64,000 bases of DNA from Streptomyces ardesiacus (GTDB lineage Bacteria; Actinomycetota; Actinomycetes; Streptomycetales; Streptomycetaceae): assembly GCF_003112575.1 (NCBI RefSeq), contig NZ_BEWC01000002.1:1-64000 (forward strand), given 5' to 3'. The position numbers and the translations under genes were made by a program. This document shows, piece after piece, positions 41,901 through 51,703 of this stretch. How positions within the stretch are numbered: position 1 is the stretch's first letter; the number at the start of each line of letters is the position of its first letter. Below the pieces are notes generated by a model. It was not told the origin of the DNA. It searched no databases and saw only the letters and a list, made by a program, of their open reading frames with translations.

Positions 41901-43013
41901 ATGCAGTTCGGCATCTTCACCGTCGGCGACGTCACGCCCGACCCGACCACGGGCCGTACGCCGACCGAGCGTGAGCGCATCAAGGCCATGGTCGCCATCG
42001 CGCTCAAGGCCGAAGAGGTCGGGCTCGACGTCTTCGCGACCGGCGAGCACCACAACCCGCCCTTCGTGCCCTCGTCGCCGACGACCATGCTCGGCTACAT
42101 CGCGGCCCGCACCGAGCGGCTGCTCCTCTCCACCTCCACCACCCTGATCACCACGAACGACCCGGTGAAGATCGCCGAGGACTTCGCGATGCTCCAGCAC
42201 CTGGCCGACGGCCGGACGGACCTGATGATGGGCCGCGGCAACACCGGGCCGGTCTACCCCTGGTTCGGCAAGGACATCCGCGAGGGCATCAACCTGGCGA
42301 TCGAGAACTACGCCCTGCTGCACCGCCTGTGGCGCGAGGACGTCGTGAACTGGGAGGGGAAGTTCCGCACGCCGCTGCAGGGCTTCACGTCCACCCCGCG
42401 CCCGCTGGACGGCGTCGCGCCGTTCGTGTGGCACGGCTCCATCCGTTCCCCGGAGATCGCGGAGCAGGCCGCGTACTACGGCGACGGCTTCTTCCACAAC
42501 AACATCTTCTGGCCCGCCGACCACACCAAGCGCATGGTCGAGCTGTACCGGGCCCGGTACGCCCACTACGGGCACGGCACGCCCGAGCAGGCGATCGTCG
42601 GCCTCGGCGGCCAGGTGTTCATGCGGAAGAACAGCCAGGACGCGGTGCGCGAGTTCCGCCCGTACTTCGACGTCGCCCCGGTCTACGGGCACGGGCCGTC
42701 GCTGGAGGACTTCACCGCGCAGACGCCGCTCACCGTCGGCTCGCCGCAGCAGGTGATCGAGAAGACGCTCGCCTTCCGCGACTACGCCGGTGACTACCAG
42801 CGCCAGTTGTTCCTGATGGACCACGCCGGGCTGCCCCTGAAGACGGTGCTGGAGCAGCTCGACCTGCTCGGCGAGGAGGTCGTGCCGGTGCTGCGCGAGG
42901 AGTTCGCCAAGGGCCGTCCGGCGAACGTGCCGGACGCGCCGACCCACGCCTCGCTGCTGGCCGCGAAGAACGCCGGCCGTGAGGACCAGGAGAAGGAAGG
43001 AGCGCGCGCATGA
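41901..43013 (+). CDS. LLM-class flavin-dependent monooxygenase
   Basis: A 370-residue luciferase-like TIM-barrel monooxygenase using FMNH2: [60 protein letters not shown]. It resembles the actinobacterial CE1758-type LLM family and overlaps the next gene, an FMN reductase, by ATGA, so the pair is a two-component oxygenase. The substrate is unknown. About 40-25 bases upstream is a GTTG-AAACGTAAA-CAAC repeat in an AT-richer promoter region, a possible MarR-type operator. GGAGG precedes the start. Confidence 0.9.
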   Translation: MQFGIFTVGDVTPDPTTGRTPTERERIKAMVAIALKAEEVGLDVFATGEHHNPPFVPSSPTTMLGYIAARTERLLLSTSTTLITTNDPVKIAEDFAMLQHLADGRTDLMMGRGNTGPVYPWFGKDIREGINLAIENYALLHRLWREDVVNWEGKFRTPLQGFTSTPRPLDGVAPFVWHGSIRSPEIAEQAAYYGDGFFHNNIFWPADHTKRMVELYRARYAHYGHGTPEQAIVGLGGQVFMRKNSQDAVREFRPYFDVAPVYGHGPSLEDFTAQTPLTVGSPQQVIEKTLAFRDYAGDYQRQLFLMDHAGLPLKTVLEQLDLLGEEVVPVLREEFAKGRPANVPDAPTHASLLAAKNAGREDQEKEGARA

Positions 43014-43669
43014 AGCTCGTCGTCGTCTCCGCGGGGCTGAGCGTCCCGTCGTCCACCCGGCTGCTCGGCGACCGGCTGGCCGCGGTCGCCGCCCCGGCCG
43101 CCACCGCGCCCGAGCCCGCCCCGGCCGACGTCCGGGTGATCGAGCTGCGCGACCTCGCCGTGGAGATCGCGCACACCTTCACCAACGGCTTCCCGGCGCC
43201 CGCCCTCGCGGACGCGTTCGCCGAGGTCGCGTCGGCCGACGGGCTGATCGTCGTCACGCCGGTGTTCTCGGCGTCCTACAGCGGGCTGTTCAAGTCGTTC
43301 TTCGACGCGCTGAGCGTCACCGACGAGGACGCCCTCGCCGGGAAGCCGGTGCTGATCGCCGCGACCGGCGGCACCGCCCGGCACTCCCTGGTGCTGGACC
43401 ACGCGCTGCGGCCGCTCTTCGCCTACCTGAAGGCCGTCGTCGTGCCCACCGGCGTGTACGCCGCCTCCGAGGACTGGGGCGCCGAGGGGCTCGACGCCCG
43501 GATCGGGCGGGCCGCGACCGAGCTGGCCGCGCTGGTGGCGGGGCCGGCGGGGACGGCGGGGCGCCCGGCGGGCCGTCCGCTGCCCAAGCGGGACTCCTTC
43601 GAGGAGGTCACGCCCTTCGCGGAGCGGCTGGCCGCGCTGAGCGTTCCGGGCCCGAGCCCGGCGCCCTGA
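43010..43669 (+). CDS. NAD(P)H-dependent FMN reductase (CE1759 type)
   Basis: A 219-residue flavodoxin-fold reductase: [22 protein letters not shown] binds FMN phosphate, and [21 protein letters not shown] is the second flavin loop. It supplies reduced FMN to the overlapping LLM monooxygenase. The C-terminus is Ala/Gly/Pro-rich. Translation is coupled through the ATGA overlap. No regulator gene is adjacent. Confidence 0.9.
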   Translation: MKLVVVSAGLSVPSSTRLLGDRLAAVAAPAATAPEPAPADVRVIELRDLAVEIAHTFTNGFPAPALADAFAEVASADGLIVVTPVFSASYSGLFKSFFDALSVTDEDALAGKPVLIAATGGTARHSLVLDHALRPLFAYLKAVVVPTGVYAASEDWGAEGLDARIGRAATELAALVAGPAGTAGRPAGRPLPKRDSFEEVTPFAERLAALSVPGPSPAP

Positions 43670-43796
43670 GCGCCGTACCGCCGCACGACGCGCCGCCGTA
43701 CCGCCGCGCAACACGCCGCCGCCCCAGGCACCGCCGTACAGCACGACGCACCGCCGTACAACCGCACAACGCACCGCCGTGGCGCCGCAGCGCACC
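43670..43796. repeat. Degenerate 20-23 bp tandem repeats
   Basis: About six imperfect units related to GCACCGCCGTACAACCGCAC run downstream of the FMN reductase stop. The repeats have no spacers of CRISPR type and no coding frame that looks protein-like. Confidence 0.75.
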
Positions 43797-43839
43797 GTGA
43801 GCCGTCGGCCGGGTCGTCCGAACCCGGTCGGCGGCTCAC
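43797..43839 (+). terminator. Terminator of the LLM/FMN reductase operon
   Basis: An 18-bp stem, GTGAGCCGTCGGCCGGGT paired with ACCCGGTCGGCGGCTCAC (two G-T wobbles), with a 7-base loop. Confidence 0.85.
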
Positions 43840-44245
43840 CGGCATTCAAGCCCTGGTGAACACTTCCGGAAACCGGCAATGCGCACCAGTGGCACCTGCA
43901 CGCATCATGGGGACACGGGGAGCACTGCGGAAGGGGGCGGACGATGACGACGACGGTGACGAGGAACAGTCCCTTTGTCCGTCCGCTCCATCCGCTCCAC
44001 CGGCTCCGACCGGACGAACCCGGCTCCGCCCCGCGCGTCGCCGGTGCCGCGGCACAGGACCGCCGCGCCGTCTGACATCCGCTTTCCGCCCCTGCCGGGG
44101 CCCCGGCGCGGGCGCGGCGAAGGACTGCCGCGCCCCCCGGAACCACGCCTGTCCGCACGGGCGTCACCACACCAACAGCCGCGGCGGCCGGCCGCGCTCG
44201 ACCGGCCCTCGTGACAGCCGTCTCATTGCCGTAAGGACGTGTCCC

Positions 44246-46279
44246 ATGGAAGTCATCGGTGTCCTCGCCGTCGTATGCCTGGTCCTGGTCGTCGTCGTGC
44301 TGTTCGGCGTCTCGCGCCTCTTCCGCAAGGTCGAGCAGGGCAAGGCGCTGATCGTCTCCAAGATGCGCAAGGTGGACGTGACCTTCACGGGTCAGGTGGT
44401 CCTGCCGGTGCTGCACAAGGCCGAGGTCATGGACATCTCGGTGAAGACGATCGAGATCACGCGGGCCGGGAAGGAGGGGCTGATCTGCCGCGACAACATC
44501 CGCGCGGACATCCGCATCTCCTTCTTCGTCAAGGTCAACAAGACCGTCGAGGACGTCGTCAAGGTCGCCCAGGCGGTCGGCACGGCCCGCGCCAGCGACC
44601 GGAACACGCTGCAGGAGCTGTTCCACGCGAAGTTCTCCGAGGCACTGAAGACCGTCGGCAAGCAGATGGACTTCACCGACCTCTACACCAAGCGCGAGGA
44701 GCTGCGGTACCGGATCATCGAGGTCATCGGCGTCGACCTCAGCGGGTACCACCTCGAGGACGCGGCCATCGACTACCTGGAGCAGACGCCGCTGACCCAG
44801 CTCGACCCGGCCAACGTCCTCGACGCCCAGGGCATCCGGAAGATCACCGAGCTGACGGCCGTGGAGCACGTGCGCACCAACGAGGCGCGGCGCACGGAGG
44901 AGAAGGAGATCACCCGGCAGAACGTCGACGCGCGCGAGGCCGTACTGGAGCTGGAGCGCCGGCAGGCCGACGCCGAGATCAAGCAGAAGCGCGAGATCGA
45001 CACCACCCGTGCCCGCGAGGAGGCCGAGACGGCGCGGGTCGTGGAGGAGGAGCGGCTGCGGGCGCAGACGGCGTTCCTGCGCACCGAGGAGCAGCTCGGC
45101 GTGCAGCGCGAGAACCAGGCCCGTGAGGTCGCGGTCGCCGCGAAGAACCGCGAGCGGGTCATCGCCGTCGAGAACGAGCGCATCGAGAAGGACCGCATGC
45201 TGGAGGCCATCGGCCGCGAGCGGGAGACCCAGCTGACGCGGATCGCCGCCGAGAAGGAGGTCGAGGCGGAGAAGCGGAACATCGCCGAGGTCGTCCGCGA
45301 GCGCGTCGCCGTGGACCGGACGGTCGCCGAGCAGGAGGAGTCCATCAAGAAGCTGCGCGCGGTGGAGGAGGCCGAGCGGCAGCGGCAGGCCGTCATCATC
45401 GCCGCCGAGGCGGAGGCGCAGGAGCGGCTGGTCAAGGACATCAAGGCCGCCGAGGCCGCGGAGGCGGCGGCCACCCACCGTGCCGCCGAGGAACTCACCA
45501 TGGCCGAGGCCCGGTTGAAGAGCGCCGACCTGGAGGCGCAGGCCAAGCTGCGGATGGCCGAGGGCATCCAGGCCGAGGCGGCCGCGGCGGGCCTGGCGGC
45601 GGTCCAGGTCCGCGACAAGGAGGCCGACGTCATCGAGAAGGCCGGCCGTGCCGAGGCGGAGGCCACGGAGGCCCGGATGCGTGCCGAGGCCGAGGGCGCG
45701 CGGGCCAAGGCGCTCGCCGAGGCCGAGGCGATCGGCGGCAAGCTGAAGGCGGAGGCCGCCGGGCTCACCGAGAAGGCCGCGGCGATGGCCGCCCTGGACG
45801 ACGCCTCGCGCGGTCACGAGGAGTACCGGCTGCGCCTGGAGGCGGAGAAGGACATCCGGCTGGCCGGGCTCGACGTGCAGCGGCAGGTCGCCGAGGCCCA
45901 GGCCACGGTGCTCGCGACCGGTCTGGAGAACGCGGACATCGACATCGTGGGCGGCGACTCGGTCTTCTTCGACCGCCTGGTGTCCTCGGTCTCGCTCGGC
46001 AAGGGCGTCGACGGGTTCGTCAAGCACTCCGAGACGGCGCAGGCCCTCGCCGGGCCCTGGCTGGACGGCTCGTCTAGCTTCACCGACGACCTGACGCGGG
46101 TGCTCGGCTCGGTCTCCACCGGCGACGTGCAGAACCTGACGGTCTCGGCGCTGCTGATGAAGCTGATGAAGTCGGGCGGCCCGGACGCCGGGCAGGTGCA
46201 GCGGCTGCTGGACCGCGCCGGTGAACTGGGGCTCGCCGACACGCCGCTGACCGCGCTGAACGGCAAGACCAGGGTCTGA
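44246..46279 (+). CDS. Flotillin-like SPFH membrane-scaffold protein
   Basis: A 677-residue flotillin. Residues 1-25 are a membrane segment (VIGVLAVVCLVLVVVVLFG). The SPFH/Band-7 domain spans about 26-210 (GKALIVSKMRKVDVTFTGQVVLPVLHKAE, ISFFVKVNKTVEDVVKVAQ, LQELFHAKFSEALKTVGKQ). A very long Ala/Glu/Arg coiled coil runs about 210-560. The C-terminal 115 residues (SVFFDRLVSSVSLGKGVDGF, LLMKLMKSGG) are globular. Flotillins oligomerise into membrane microdomain scaffolds. No NfeD partner is present; instead it is followed, after a hairpin, by a giant AAA+ ATPase gene. The start is ATG 44246 with AAGGA. Confidence 0.93.
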   Translation: MEVIGVLAVVCLVLVVVVLFGVSRLFRKVEQGKALIVSKMRKVDVTFTGQVVLPVLHKAEVMDISVKTIEITRAGKEGLICRDNIRADIRISFFVKVNKTVEDVVKVAQAVGTARASDRNTLQELFHAKFSEALKTVGKQMDFTDLYTKREELRYRIIEVIGVDLSGYHLEDAAIDYLEQTPLTQLDPANVLDAQGIRKITELTAVEHVRTNEARRTEEKEITRQNVDAREAVLELERRQADAEIKQKREIDTTRAREEAETARVVEEERLRAQTAFLRTEEQLGVQRENQAREVAVAAKNRERVIAVENERIEKDRMLEAIGRERETQLTRIAAEKEVEAEKRNIAEVVRERVAVDRTVAEQEESIKKLRAVEEAERQRQAVIIAAEAEAQERLVKDIKAAEAAEAAATHRAAEELTMAEARLKSADLEAQAKLRMAEGIQAEAAAAGLAAVQVRDKEADVIEKAGRAEAEATEARMRAEAEGARAKALAEAEAIGGKLKAEAAGLTEKAAAMAALDDASRGHEEYRLRLEAEKDIRLAGLDVQRQVAEAQATVLATGLENADIDIVGGDSVFFDRLVSSVSLGKGVDGFVKHSETAQALAGPWLDGSSSFTDDLTRVLGSVSTGDVQNLTVSALLMKLMKSGGPDAGQVQRLLDRAGELGLADTPLTALNGKTRV

Positions 46280-46308
46280 CCGGCCACCACCACCGGCCAT
46301 CACAGACC

Positions 46309-46351
46309 GGGTGCCGAGGCCGCCGCACGGGGGTCGGCGGCTTCGGCACCC
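46309..46351 (+). terminator. Strong hairpin between flotillin and ATPase genes
   Basis: GGGTGCCGAGGCCGCCG pairs with CGGCGGCTTCGGCACCC (one wobble): a 17-bp stem with a nine-base loop in the 100-base gap. It may be a terminator or an attenuator limiting ATPase expression from the flotillin promoter. Confidence 0.75.
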
Positions 46352-46379
46352 CTCGCATCCTGGAAGGGACCAACCGCTC

Positions 46380-49300
46380 ATGGCCACCGCTGCGGAGACG
46401 GCTACGACCAGCACGACGGGCACACCGGGTACGGCGACCACGGCGGACGGTGCGTACGACACCGCCGACGCCGGCGCGTACGAGGTACTGCGCGACCGCC
46501 TCGCAGCGCAGTCCGCCGACCTCGCCCACCGGGCCGGACTCCTCAACGCCCGCCGCATCGAGGAGTTCGGGTCGGCGCGGCTCGAACTGGCCTCCACCGA
46601 GCGGCTGCGCACCGAGCACCCGGTCGTGCCCTGCGACGTCGCCGCCGTCGGCGACGTCCTGCTGCTCGGTTCCACCGGCCGTCCGGGCCGGCGCGACCGG
46701 GTCGCCGTGGCCGACGTCTTCACCCTGTACGACCGCGACCTGAACCCGCTGCCGGAGTCGGCCGTGCCGGGCCTGCTCGACGACCCGGCCTTCGTGCGGG
46801 AGTTCACCGACCTGCACCGCTACTACCGGCAGGCCCGGCTGCTGCGGCTGCGCCCGGTGGACGGGCGGCTGCTGGCCGTCTTCCGCACCGGTGAGAAGGC
46901 CGACGACATCCGCGTCCTGCGCTGGGAACTGACCGAGGACGGACGGACCGCCTTCCTGGACGCACGGGGCGAACGCGACGACGTGTTCCCGCCGCCGCAC
47001 GACTTCGAGTGGACCGCCGCCACCCGCGAGGACCACGTCCTGGGCCGCCACCCGCACGTGTCCGTGCGCGGCGAGTTCTACGTCAGCGCGGTGGGCGGCA
47101 CCCTCACCGTCAAGCTGGAGGACGACACCGAGACGGCCGAGGGCATCCACTCCGAGCCCGTCGACGAACCCCTCCAGTCCCTGGCCGACGCGGACATCGC
47201 CCACGCCCGGGTCGGTGCCCTGATCCTGCTGCGCGTGCGCCCCTACAAGGAGGACACCGACCGCCACCTGGTCTTCAACACCCTCACCAAGTCGGTGGTC
47301 CGCCTGGACGGCATCGGCGCGGCCTGCCGCCGCCTGCCCGACGACCAGGGCATCGTCTTCCCCGGCGGCTACTGCCTGGCCACGGGTGCCCACAAGACGT
47401 ACGAACTCGACGCGGGCGGCCTGGAGTTCGAGCGGGAGGTGCGCTCGCCCAACGGCGAGGACGTGCTGTACGCCTTCCACGCGCGCGGCGAGAGCCGGCG
47501 GCTGCTGCTGTCGTACAACACCATCCGCAAGGAGGTCGCCAACCCGCTGCCCTGCCGCGGCTGGGCCCTGTCCGGGGACGGCACCTTCGCGGTGCTGCGC
47601 GCGGACGGCGACGAACCGGCCCAGGTGCACCCGGTGCAGCTGTGGCACTCGCCGTACCTCTCCGACACCTTCGCCGCGGCCGCGCCCACGGGCAGCGGCC
47701 CGCTGGCCCGCGTCGGCAACGCCGACCTCGTGCGCGGCATCTCCGCCTGCCTGTCGGTCGCCTCCGCGGTCGGCGAGGGGATCACCACCGCCGAGGGCTA
47801 CCAGGCGCTCGCCGCGTCCTGCGTGCGCGCCGCCGACGCCCACCACTGGCTGGACGAGGAGGACCTGGGCGACCTGGCCGGGGCGCTGGCCGCCGTACGG
47901 GAGACGGCCGAGCAGGTGCTGGCCGAGTTCGAGACGGTGCGGGACCTGACCCGGCGGGCGGCCGAGGCCCGCGACGAGGCCGCCGAGCGGATCGCCGCGG
48001 TGGTGCGGCGGCTGCGCGGCGAGGCGCCCAAGGAGGCCGCCGCCTGGGTGCGGGGCCTGACCGAACTGCGGCACGCCCACGGGCACCTGCTGAACGTCAA
48101 GGAGATGCGGTACGCCGACGTCCCCGGCATCGACGCCCTCGCCGAGGAGGCCGAGGCGTCCCTCGCCGGCCTCGGGCGGCGGGCCGTCGCCTTCCTCGCC
48201 CGCGAGGACGCCTTCGACGCCCAGCGCGAGGACGTCGAACGCCTCGTCGCCGACGCGGAGGCCATCGCCACCGTCGCCGAGGCGGAGCCCGTCGCCGCCC
48301 GGCTCGACGAACTCGCCGACGGGCTGCGCACGGTCACAGACGTCGTCGCCGAACTCGACATGGGCGACGCCACCGTCCGCACCGCCCTGCTGGAGCGCGT
48401 CGCCGGTGTCCTGGGCGGCGTCAACCGCGCCCGCGCCACCCTCGACGCCCGCCGCCGTGCCCTCCTCGACCACGAGGGCCGCGCCGAGTTCACCGCCGAG
48501 ACGGCCCTGCTCGGCCAGGCGGTCACCGCCGCCCTCGCCGCCGCCGACACCCCCGAGCGCTGCGACGACCAACTGGCGCGGCTGCTGGCCCGCCTGGAGG
48601 ACCTGGAGTCCCGCTTCGCGGAGTTCGACGGCTTCCTGACCGAACTCGCCGACAAGCGCACCGAGATCTACGACGCGCTCGCCGCCCGCAAGCAGGCCCT
48701 CTCCGACACCCGCGCCCGCCGTGCCGAGCAGCTCGCCGCCTCCGCCGCACGGATCCTGGAGACGATCACCCGCCGGTGCGCCGCCCTCGCCGACGCCGAC
48801 GCGGTCAGCACGTACTTCGCCTCCGACCCGATGCCGGCCAAGGTCCGCCGCACCGCCGACGAACTGCGCGCCCTCGGCGACACCGTCCGCGCGGAGGAAC
48901 TGGACGGGCGCCTCAAGTCGGCCCGCCAGGAGGCCGCCCGCGCCCTGCGCGACCGCACCGACCTGTACGCCGACGACGGCCGCACCCTGCGCCTGGGCGC
49001 CCACCGCTTCGCGGTCAACACCCAGCCCCTGGACCTCACTCTCGTCCCCGACGGCGACGGACTCGCCTTCGCCCTCACCGGCACCGACTACCGCTCGCCG
49101 GTCACCGACCCGGCCTTCGCGGCCACGCGCCCCTACTGGGACCGCACCCTGCCCTCGGAGTCCCCCGGCGTCTACCGCGCCGAGCACCTGGCCGCCCGCC
49201 TGCTCCGCGAGCACGGCGCGGGCGCCCTCGCCGCCGCCGACGACCTGTCCGCCCTCGTCCGCGAGGCCGCGCAGGAGGCGTACGACGAGGGCTACGAGCG

Positions 49301-51602
49301 GGGCGTGCACGACCATGACGCCACGGTCGTCCTGAGGGCCCTGCTGCCCCTGTACGAGAGCGCCGGGACGCTCGTACACGAGCCCGCCGCCCGGGCCGCC
49401 GCCCAGCTCTTCTGGGCCCACGGCACCACCTCCGGGGCCCGCGAGGCGTGGACCCGGCGCGCCCGCTCCCTGGCCCGCGCCCGGGACACCTTCGGCCTCT
49501 CCGGTGCGATCGCGGACCTGGAGGCGGAGCTCGCGGAGGCCGTGGGCGCGTGGACGCGGGCGGGCCGGGGGCCGGGGGCGACGGCGCCCGGCCGTGCGGA
49601 CACCGGAACCGGCCTCGCGCGCACGGAGGCCGCCGCCCCGGCGGAGGACGGCCCCGCGGGCGGGGGGACGGGACCGGCCGGCGGGGGCGCCCGTCCGGCG
49701 ACGGGCACGGCCGCCCCGACGGCGGACGCGGCCGGTTCGCCCGCGGGGGCGGGCGGCTCCGGCACCGGGGGAGCCGCCGGCCGGGCGGCGGGCGCGGCCC
49801 GGCCCGCCGAGGGCGTCGCCGACGCCGCCGGGAGCGCCCGCGCGGCCGCCGCCTACCTCTTCCACGAACTGACCTGCGCCCCCGACGGCTTCGTCCTCGG
49901 CGCGGGCACCCGCACGCTCCTGGACAAGTTCCGCCGCACCGTGGGCACCCCCGCCTACGACGAGGACCTGGCCGCGCTCGACGACCTGGCCGCCCGCGGA
50001 CAGCTCGCCGAGGCGTGGATCTCGTCGTACGCCGCCGCCTCCGGCACCGACCTCACCCCCGGCGACCTGGCCGAGGCGGTCGCCGCCGAGCTCTGCCCGG
50101 ACCTGCCCCGCTACGACGGGGACAACCCGCCCACGGCCACCGCGGAGGGCCTGCTCGGCACCCACCCGCGCGTCACGGGCGGGCGGCTGCCGCTGCGCCT
50201 GGACGAGTTCCTCGCCCGCACCGCCCGTTTCGCCGCCGAGGACGTTCCCGCGTTCCGCGCCTACCAGCGGCGCCGCACCCGTCTGGTGGACGCCGAGCGC
50301 GAGCGCCTGCGCCTGGACGACCACCGCCCGCGCGTCATGTCCGCCTTCGTCCGCAACCGGCTCGTGGACGAGGTCTACCTCCCGCTCGTCGGCGACAGCC
50401 TCGCCAAGCAGCTCGGCACCACCGGAGACGGCAAGCGCACCGACACCGGCGGCCTCCTGCTGCTCCTCTCCCCGCCCGGCTACGGCAAGACGACGCTGGT
50501 CGAGTACGTCGCCGAGCGCCTCGGCCTGATGCTGGTGAAGGTCAGCGGCCCCGCGCTCGGCCACACCGTCACCTCGCTCGACCCGGCCGACGCCCCCGAC
50601 GCCACCGCACGCCGGGAGATCGAGAAGGTCAACTTCGCGCTGGCGTCCGCGAACAACACCCTGCTCTACCTGGACGACATCCAGCACACGTCCCCCGAAC
50701 TCCTGCAGAAGTTCATCCCGCTGTGCGACGCCACCCGCCGCGTGGACGGCGTGTGGGACGGCCGCCCCCGCACCTACGACCTGCGCGGCAAGCGCTTCGC
50801 CGTCTGCATGGCCGGCAACCCCTACACCGAGTCCGGCGCCCGCTTCCAGGTCCCCGACATGCTCGCCAACCGGGCCGACGTGTGGAACCTGGGCGACGTC
50901 CTGACCGGCAAGGAGGAGGCCTTCGCGCTGAGCTTCCTGGAGAACGCGCTCACCGCGAACCCGGTCCTGGCCCCGCTCGCCGGCCGCGACCGGGCCGACC
51001 TGGAGCTGCTCGTCCGCCTCGCCGCCGGCGACCCCACCGCCCGCGCCGACCGCCTCGGCCACGCCTACCCGCCGGCCGAGCTGGAGCGGATCCAGTCCGT
51101 CCTGCGCCACCTCGTGGCCGCCCGCGAGACGGTGCTCGCCGTCAACGCCGCCTACATCGCCTCCGCGGCCCAGTCGGACGACACCCGTACGGAACCGCCC
51201 TTCCGGCTCCAGGGCTCCTACCGCAACATGAACAAGATCGCCCAGCGCATCCGCCCCGTCATGAACGACGCCGAACGCGCCGCCGTCCTCGACGACCACT
51301 ACACCGCCGAGGCGCAGACCCTCACCCACGGGGCCGAGGCCAACCTCCTCAAGCTCGCCGAGCTGCGCGGCACGCTCACCCCGGAGCAGGCCGACCGCTG
51401 GGCCGAGGTGCGCGCCGCCCACGTCCGCGCCCGCACCCTCGGCGGTGCCGACGACGACCCGGTGGTGCGTGCCGTGGCCGCCCTGGGGCTGCTCGCGGAC
51501 CGGGTCGCCGCCGTGGAGTCCGCCATCACCCGCGCCGCCGATCCCCGCCACCTGCTGGCCAACCCCCACGCACGGCACGCGGCGGACGGAACGGGGCGGT
51601 GA
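46380..51602 (+). CDS. Giant AAA+ ATPase of the DUF3686 'DNA repair ATPase' family
   Basis: A 1740-residue protein. Residues 29-480 form a beta-rich N-terminal region resembling, from memory, DUF3686. Residues 480-900 are mostly coiled coil (Ala/Glu/Arg). A Gly/Ala/Pro linker lies at about 1057-1160. The C-terminal AAA+ domain has Walker A PPGYGKTT (Lys1370), Walker B LLYLDDIQ (Asp1432-Asp1433), a sensor-1-like CMAGNPYTE and a candidate arginine finger LANRAD, in a MoxR-like arrangement. Databases call this family DNA repair ATPase without strong evidence. It follows the flotillin gene, suggesting a membrane-linked remodelling machine (inference). The start ATG 46380 follows GGAAGGGA. Confidence 0.88.
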   Translation: MATAAETATTSTTGTPGTATTADGAYDTADAGAYEVLRDRLAAQSADLAHRAGLLNARRIEEFGSARLELASTERLRTEHPVVPCDVAAVGDVLLLGSTGRPGRRDRVAVADVFTLYDRDLNPLPESAVPGLLDDPAFVREFTDLHRYYRQARLLRLRPVDGRLLAVFRTGEKADDIRVLRWELTEDGRTAFLDARGERDDVFPPPHDFEWTAATREDHVLGRHPHVSVRGEFYVSAVGGTLTVKLEDDTETAEGIHSEPVDEPLQSLADADIAHARVGALILLRVRPYKEDTDRHLVFNTLTKSVVRLDGIGAACRRLPDDQGIVFPGGYCLATGAHKTYELDAGGLEFEREVRSPNGEDVLYAFHARGESRRLLLSYNTIRKEVANPLPCRGWALSGDGTFAVLRADGDEPAQVHPVQLWHSPYLSDTFAAAAPTGSGPLARVGNADLVRGISACLSVASAVGEGITTAEGYQALAASCVRAADAHHWLDEEDLGDLAGALAAVRETAEQVLAEFETVRDLTRRAAEARDEAAERIAAVVRRLRGEAPKEAAAWVRGLTELRHAHGHLLNVKEMRYADVPGIDALAEEAEASLAGLGRRAVAFLAREDAFDAQREDVERLVADAEAIATVAEAEPVAARLDELADGLRTVTDVVAELDMGDATVRTALLERVAGVLGGVNRARATLDARRRALLDHEGRAEFTAETALLGQAVTAALAAADTPERCDDQLARLLARLEDLESRFAEFDGFLTELADKRTEIYDALAARKQALSDTRARRAEQLAASAARILETITRRCAALADADAVSTYFASDPMPAKVRRTADELRALGDTVRAEELDGRLKSARQEAARALRDRTDLYADDGRTLRLGAHRFAVNTQPLDLTLVPDGDGLAFALTGTDYRSPVTDPAFAATRPYWDRTLPSESPGVYRAEHLAARLLREHGAGALAAADDLSALVREAAQEAYDEGYERGVHDHDATVVLRALLPLYESAGTLVHEPAARAAAQLFWAHGTTSGAREAWTRRARSLARARDTFGLSGAIADLEAELAEAVGAWTRAGRGPGATAPGRADTGTGLARTEAAAPAEDGPAGGGTGPAGGGARPATGTAAPTADAAGSPAGAGGSGTGGAAGRAAGAARPAEGVADAAGSARAAAAYLFHELTCAPDGFVLGAGTRTLLDKFRRTVGTPAYDEDLAALDDLAARGQLAEAWISSYAAASGTDLTPGDLAEAVAAELCPDLPRYDGDNPPTATAEGLLGTHPRVTGGRLPLRLDEFLARTARFAAEDVPAFRAYQRRRTRLVDAERERLRLDDHRPRVMSAFVRNRLVDEVYLPLVGDSLAKQLGTTGDGKRTDTGGLLLLLSPPGYGKTTLVEYVAERLGLMLVKVSGPALGHTVTSLDPADAPDATARREIEKVNFALASANNTLLYLDDIQHTSPELLQKFIPLCDATRRVDGVWDGRPRTYDLRGKRFAVCMAGNPYTESGARFQVPDMLANRADVWNLGDVLTGKEEAFALSFLENALTANPVLAPLAGRDRADLELLVRLAAGDPTARADRLGHAYPPAELERIQSVLRHLVAARETVLAVNAAYIASAAQSDDTRTEPPFRLQGSYRNMNKIAQRIRPVMNDAERAAVLDDHYTAEAQTLTHGAEANLLKLAELRGTLTPEQADRWAEVRAAHVRARTLGGADDDPVVRAVAALGLLADRVAAVESAITRAADPRHLLANPHARHAADGTGR

Positions 51603-51642
51603 TGCCGACGGCCGGGTGTGGTTGAGTCGAGCCACCCGGGAG

Positions 51643-51687
51643 AGCCACGGGAGCCGTGGGAACCATGGGAACCACGGGAACCACGGA
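51643..51687 (+). repeat. Five 9-bp tandem repeats upstream of cobK
   Basis: Five units of the type AACCACGGG (AGCCACGGG, AGCCGTGGG, AACCATGGG, AACCACGGG, AACCACGGA). They lie between the ATPase stop and the cobK start; the frame through them would read Gly-Thr-Thr, but they probably are not translated. Confidence 0.8.
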
Positions 51688-51703
51688 GAGGAAGGGGGCC
51701 GCC

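Larger units (their letters stand above)
43670..44245. other. 576-base intergenic region before the flotillin gene
   Basis: It contains the degenerate tandem repeats, the terminator at 43797-43839, and then about 400 bases with no coding-like frame on either strand. The last part must carry the flotillin promoter. I see no recognisable RNA gene. Confidence 0.7.

Noticed and set aside
43670..43796. CRISPR-like array
   Set aside because: Units are contiguous and degenerate, with no constant-length unique spacers and no cas genes.
42794..46807. A 1337-codon minus-strand open frame across the LLM, FMN reductase and flotillin genes
   Set aside because: It covers three well-recognised plus-strand genes and an intergenic repeat region; its composition is that of an antisense shadow.
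46080..51635. A 1851-codon open frame on the minus strand opposite the AAA+ ATPase
   Set aside because: It is the G/C-bias mirror of the ATPase gene: Gly/Val/Gln/Arg-rich, without motifs, while the plus frame has intact Walker A and B.
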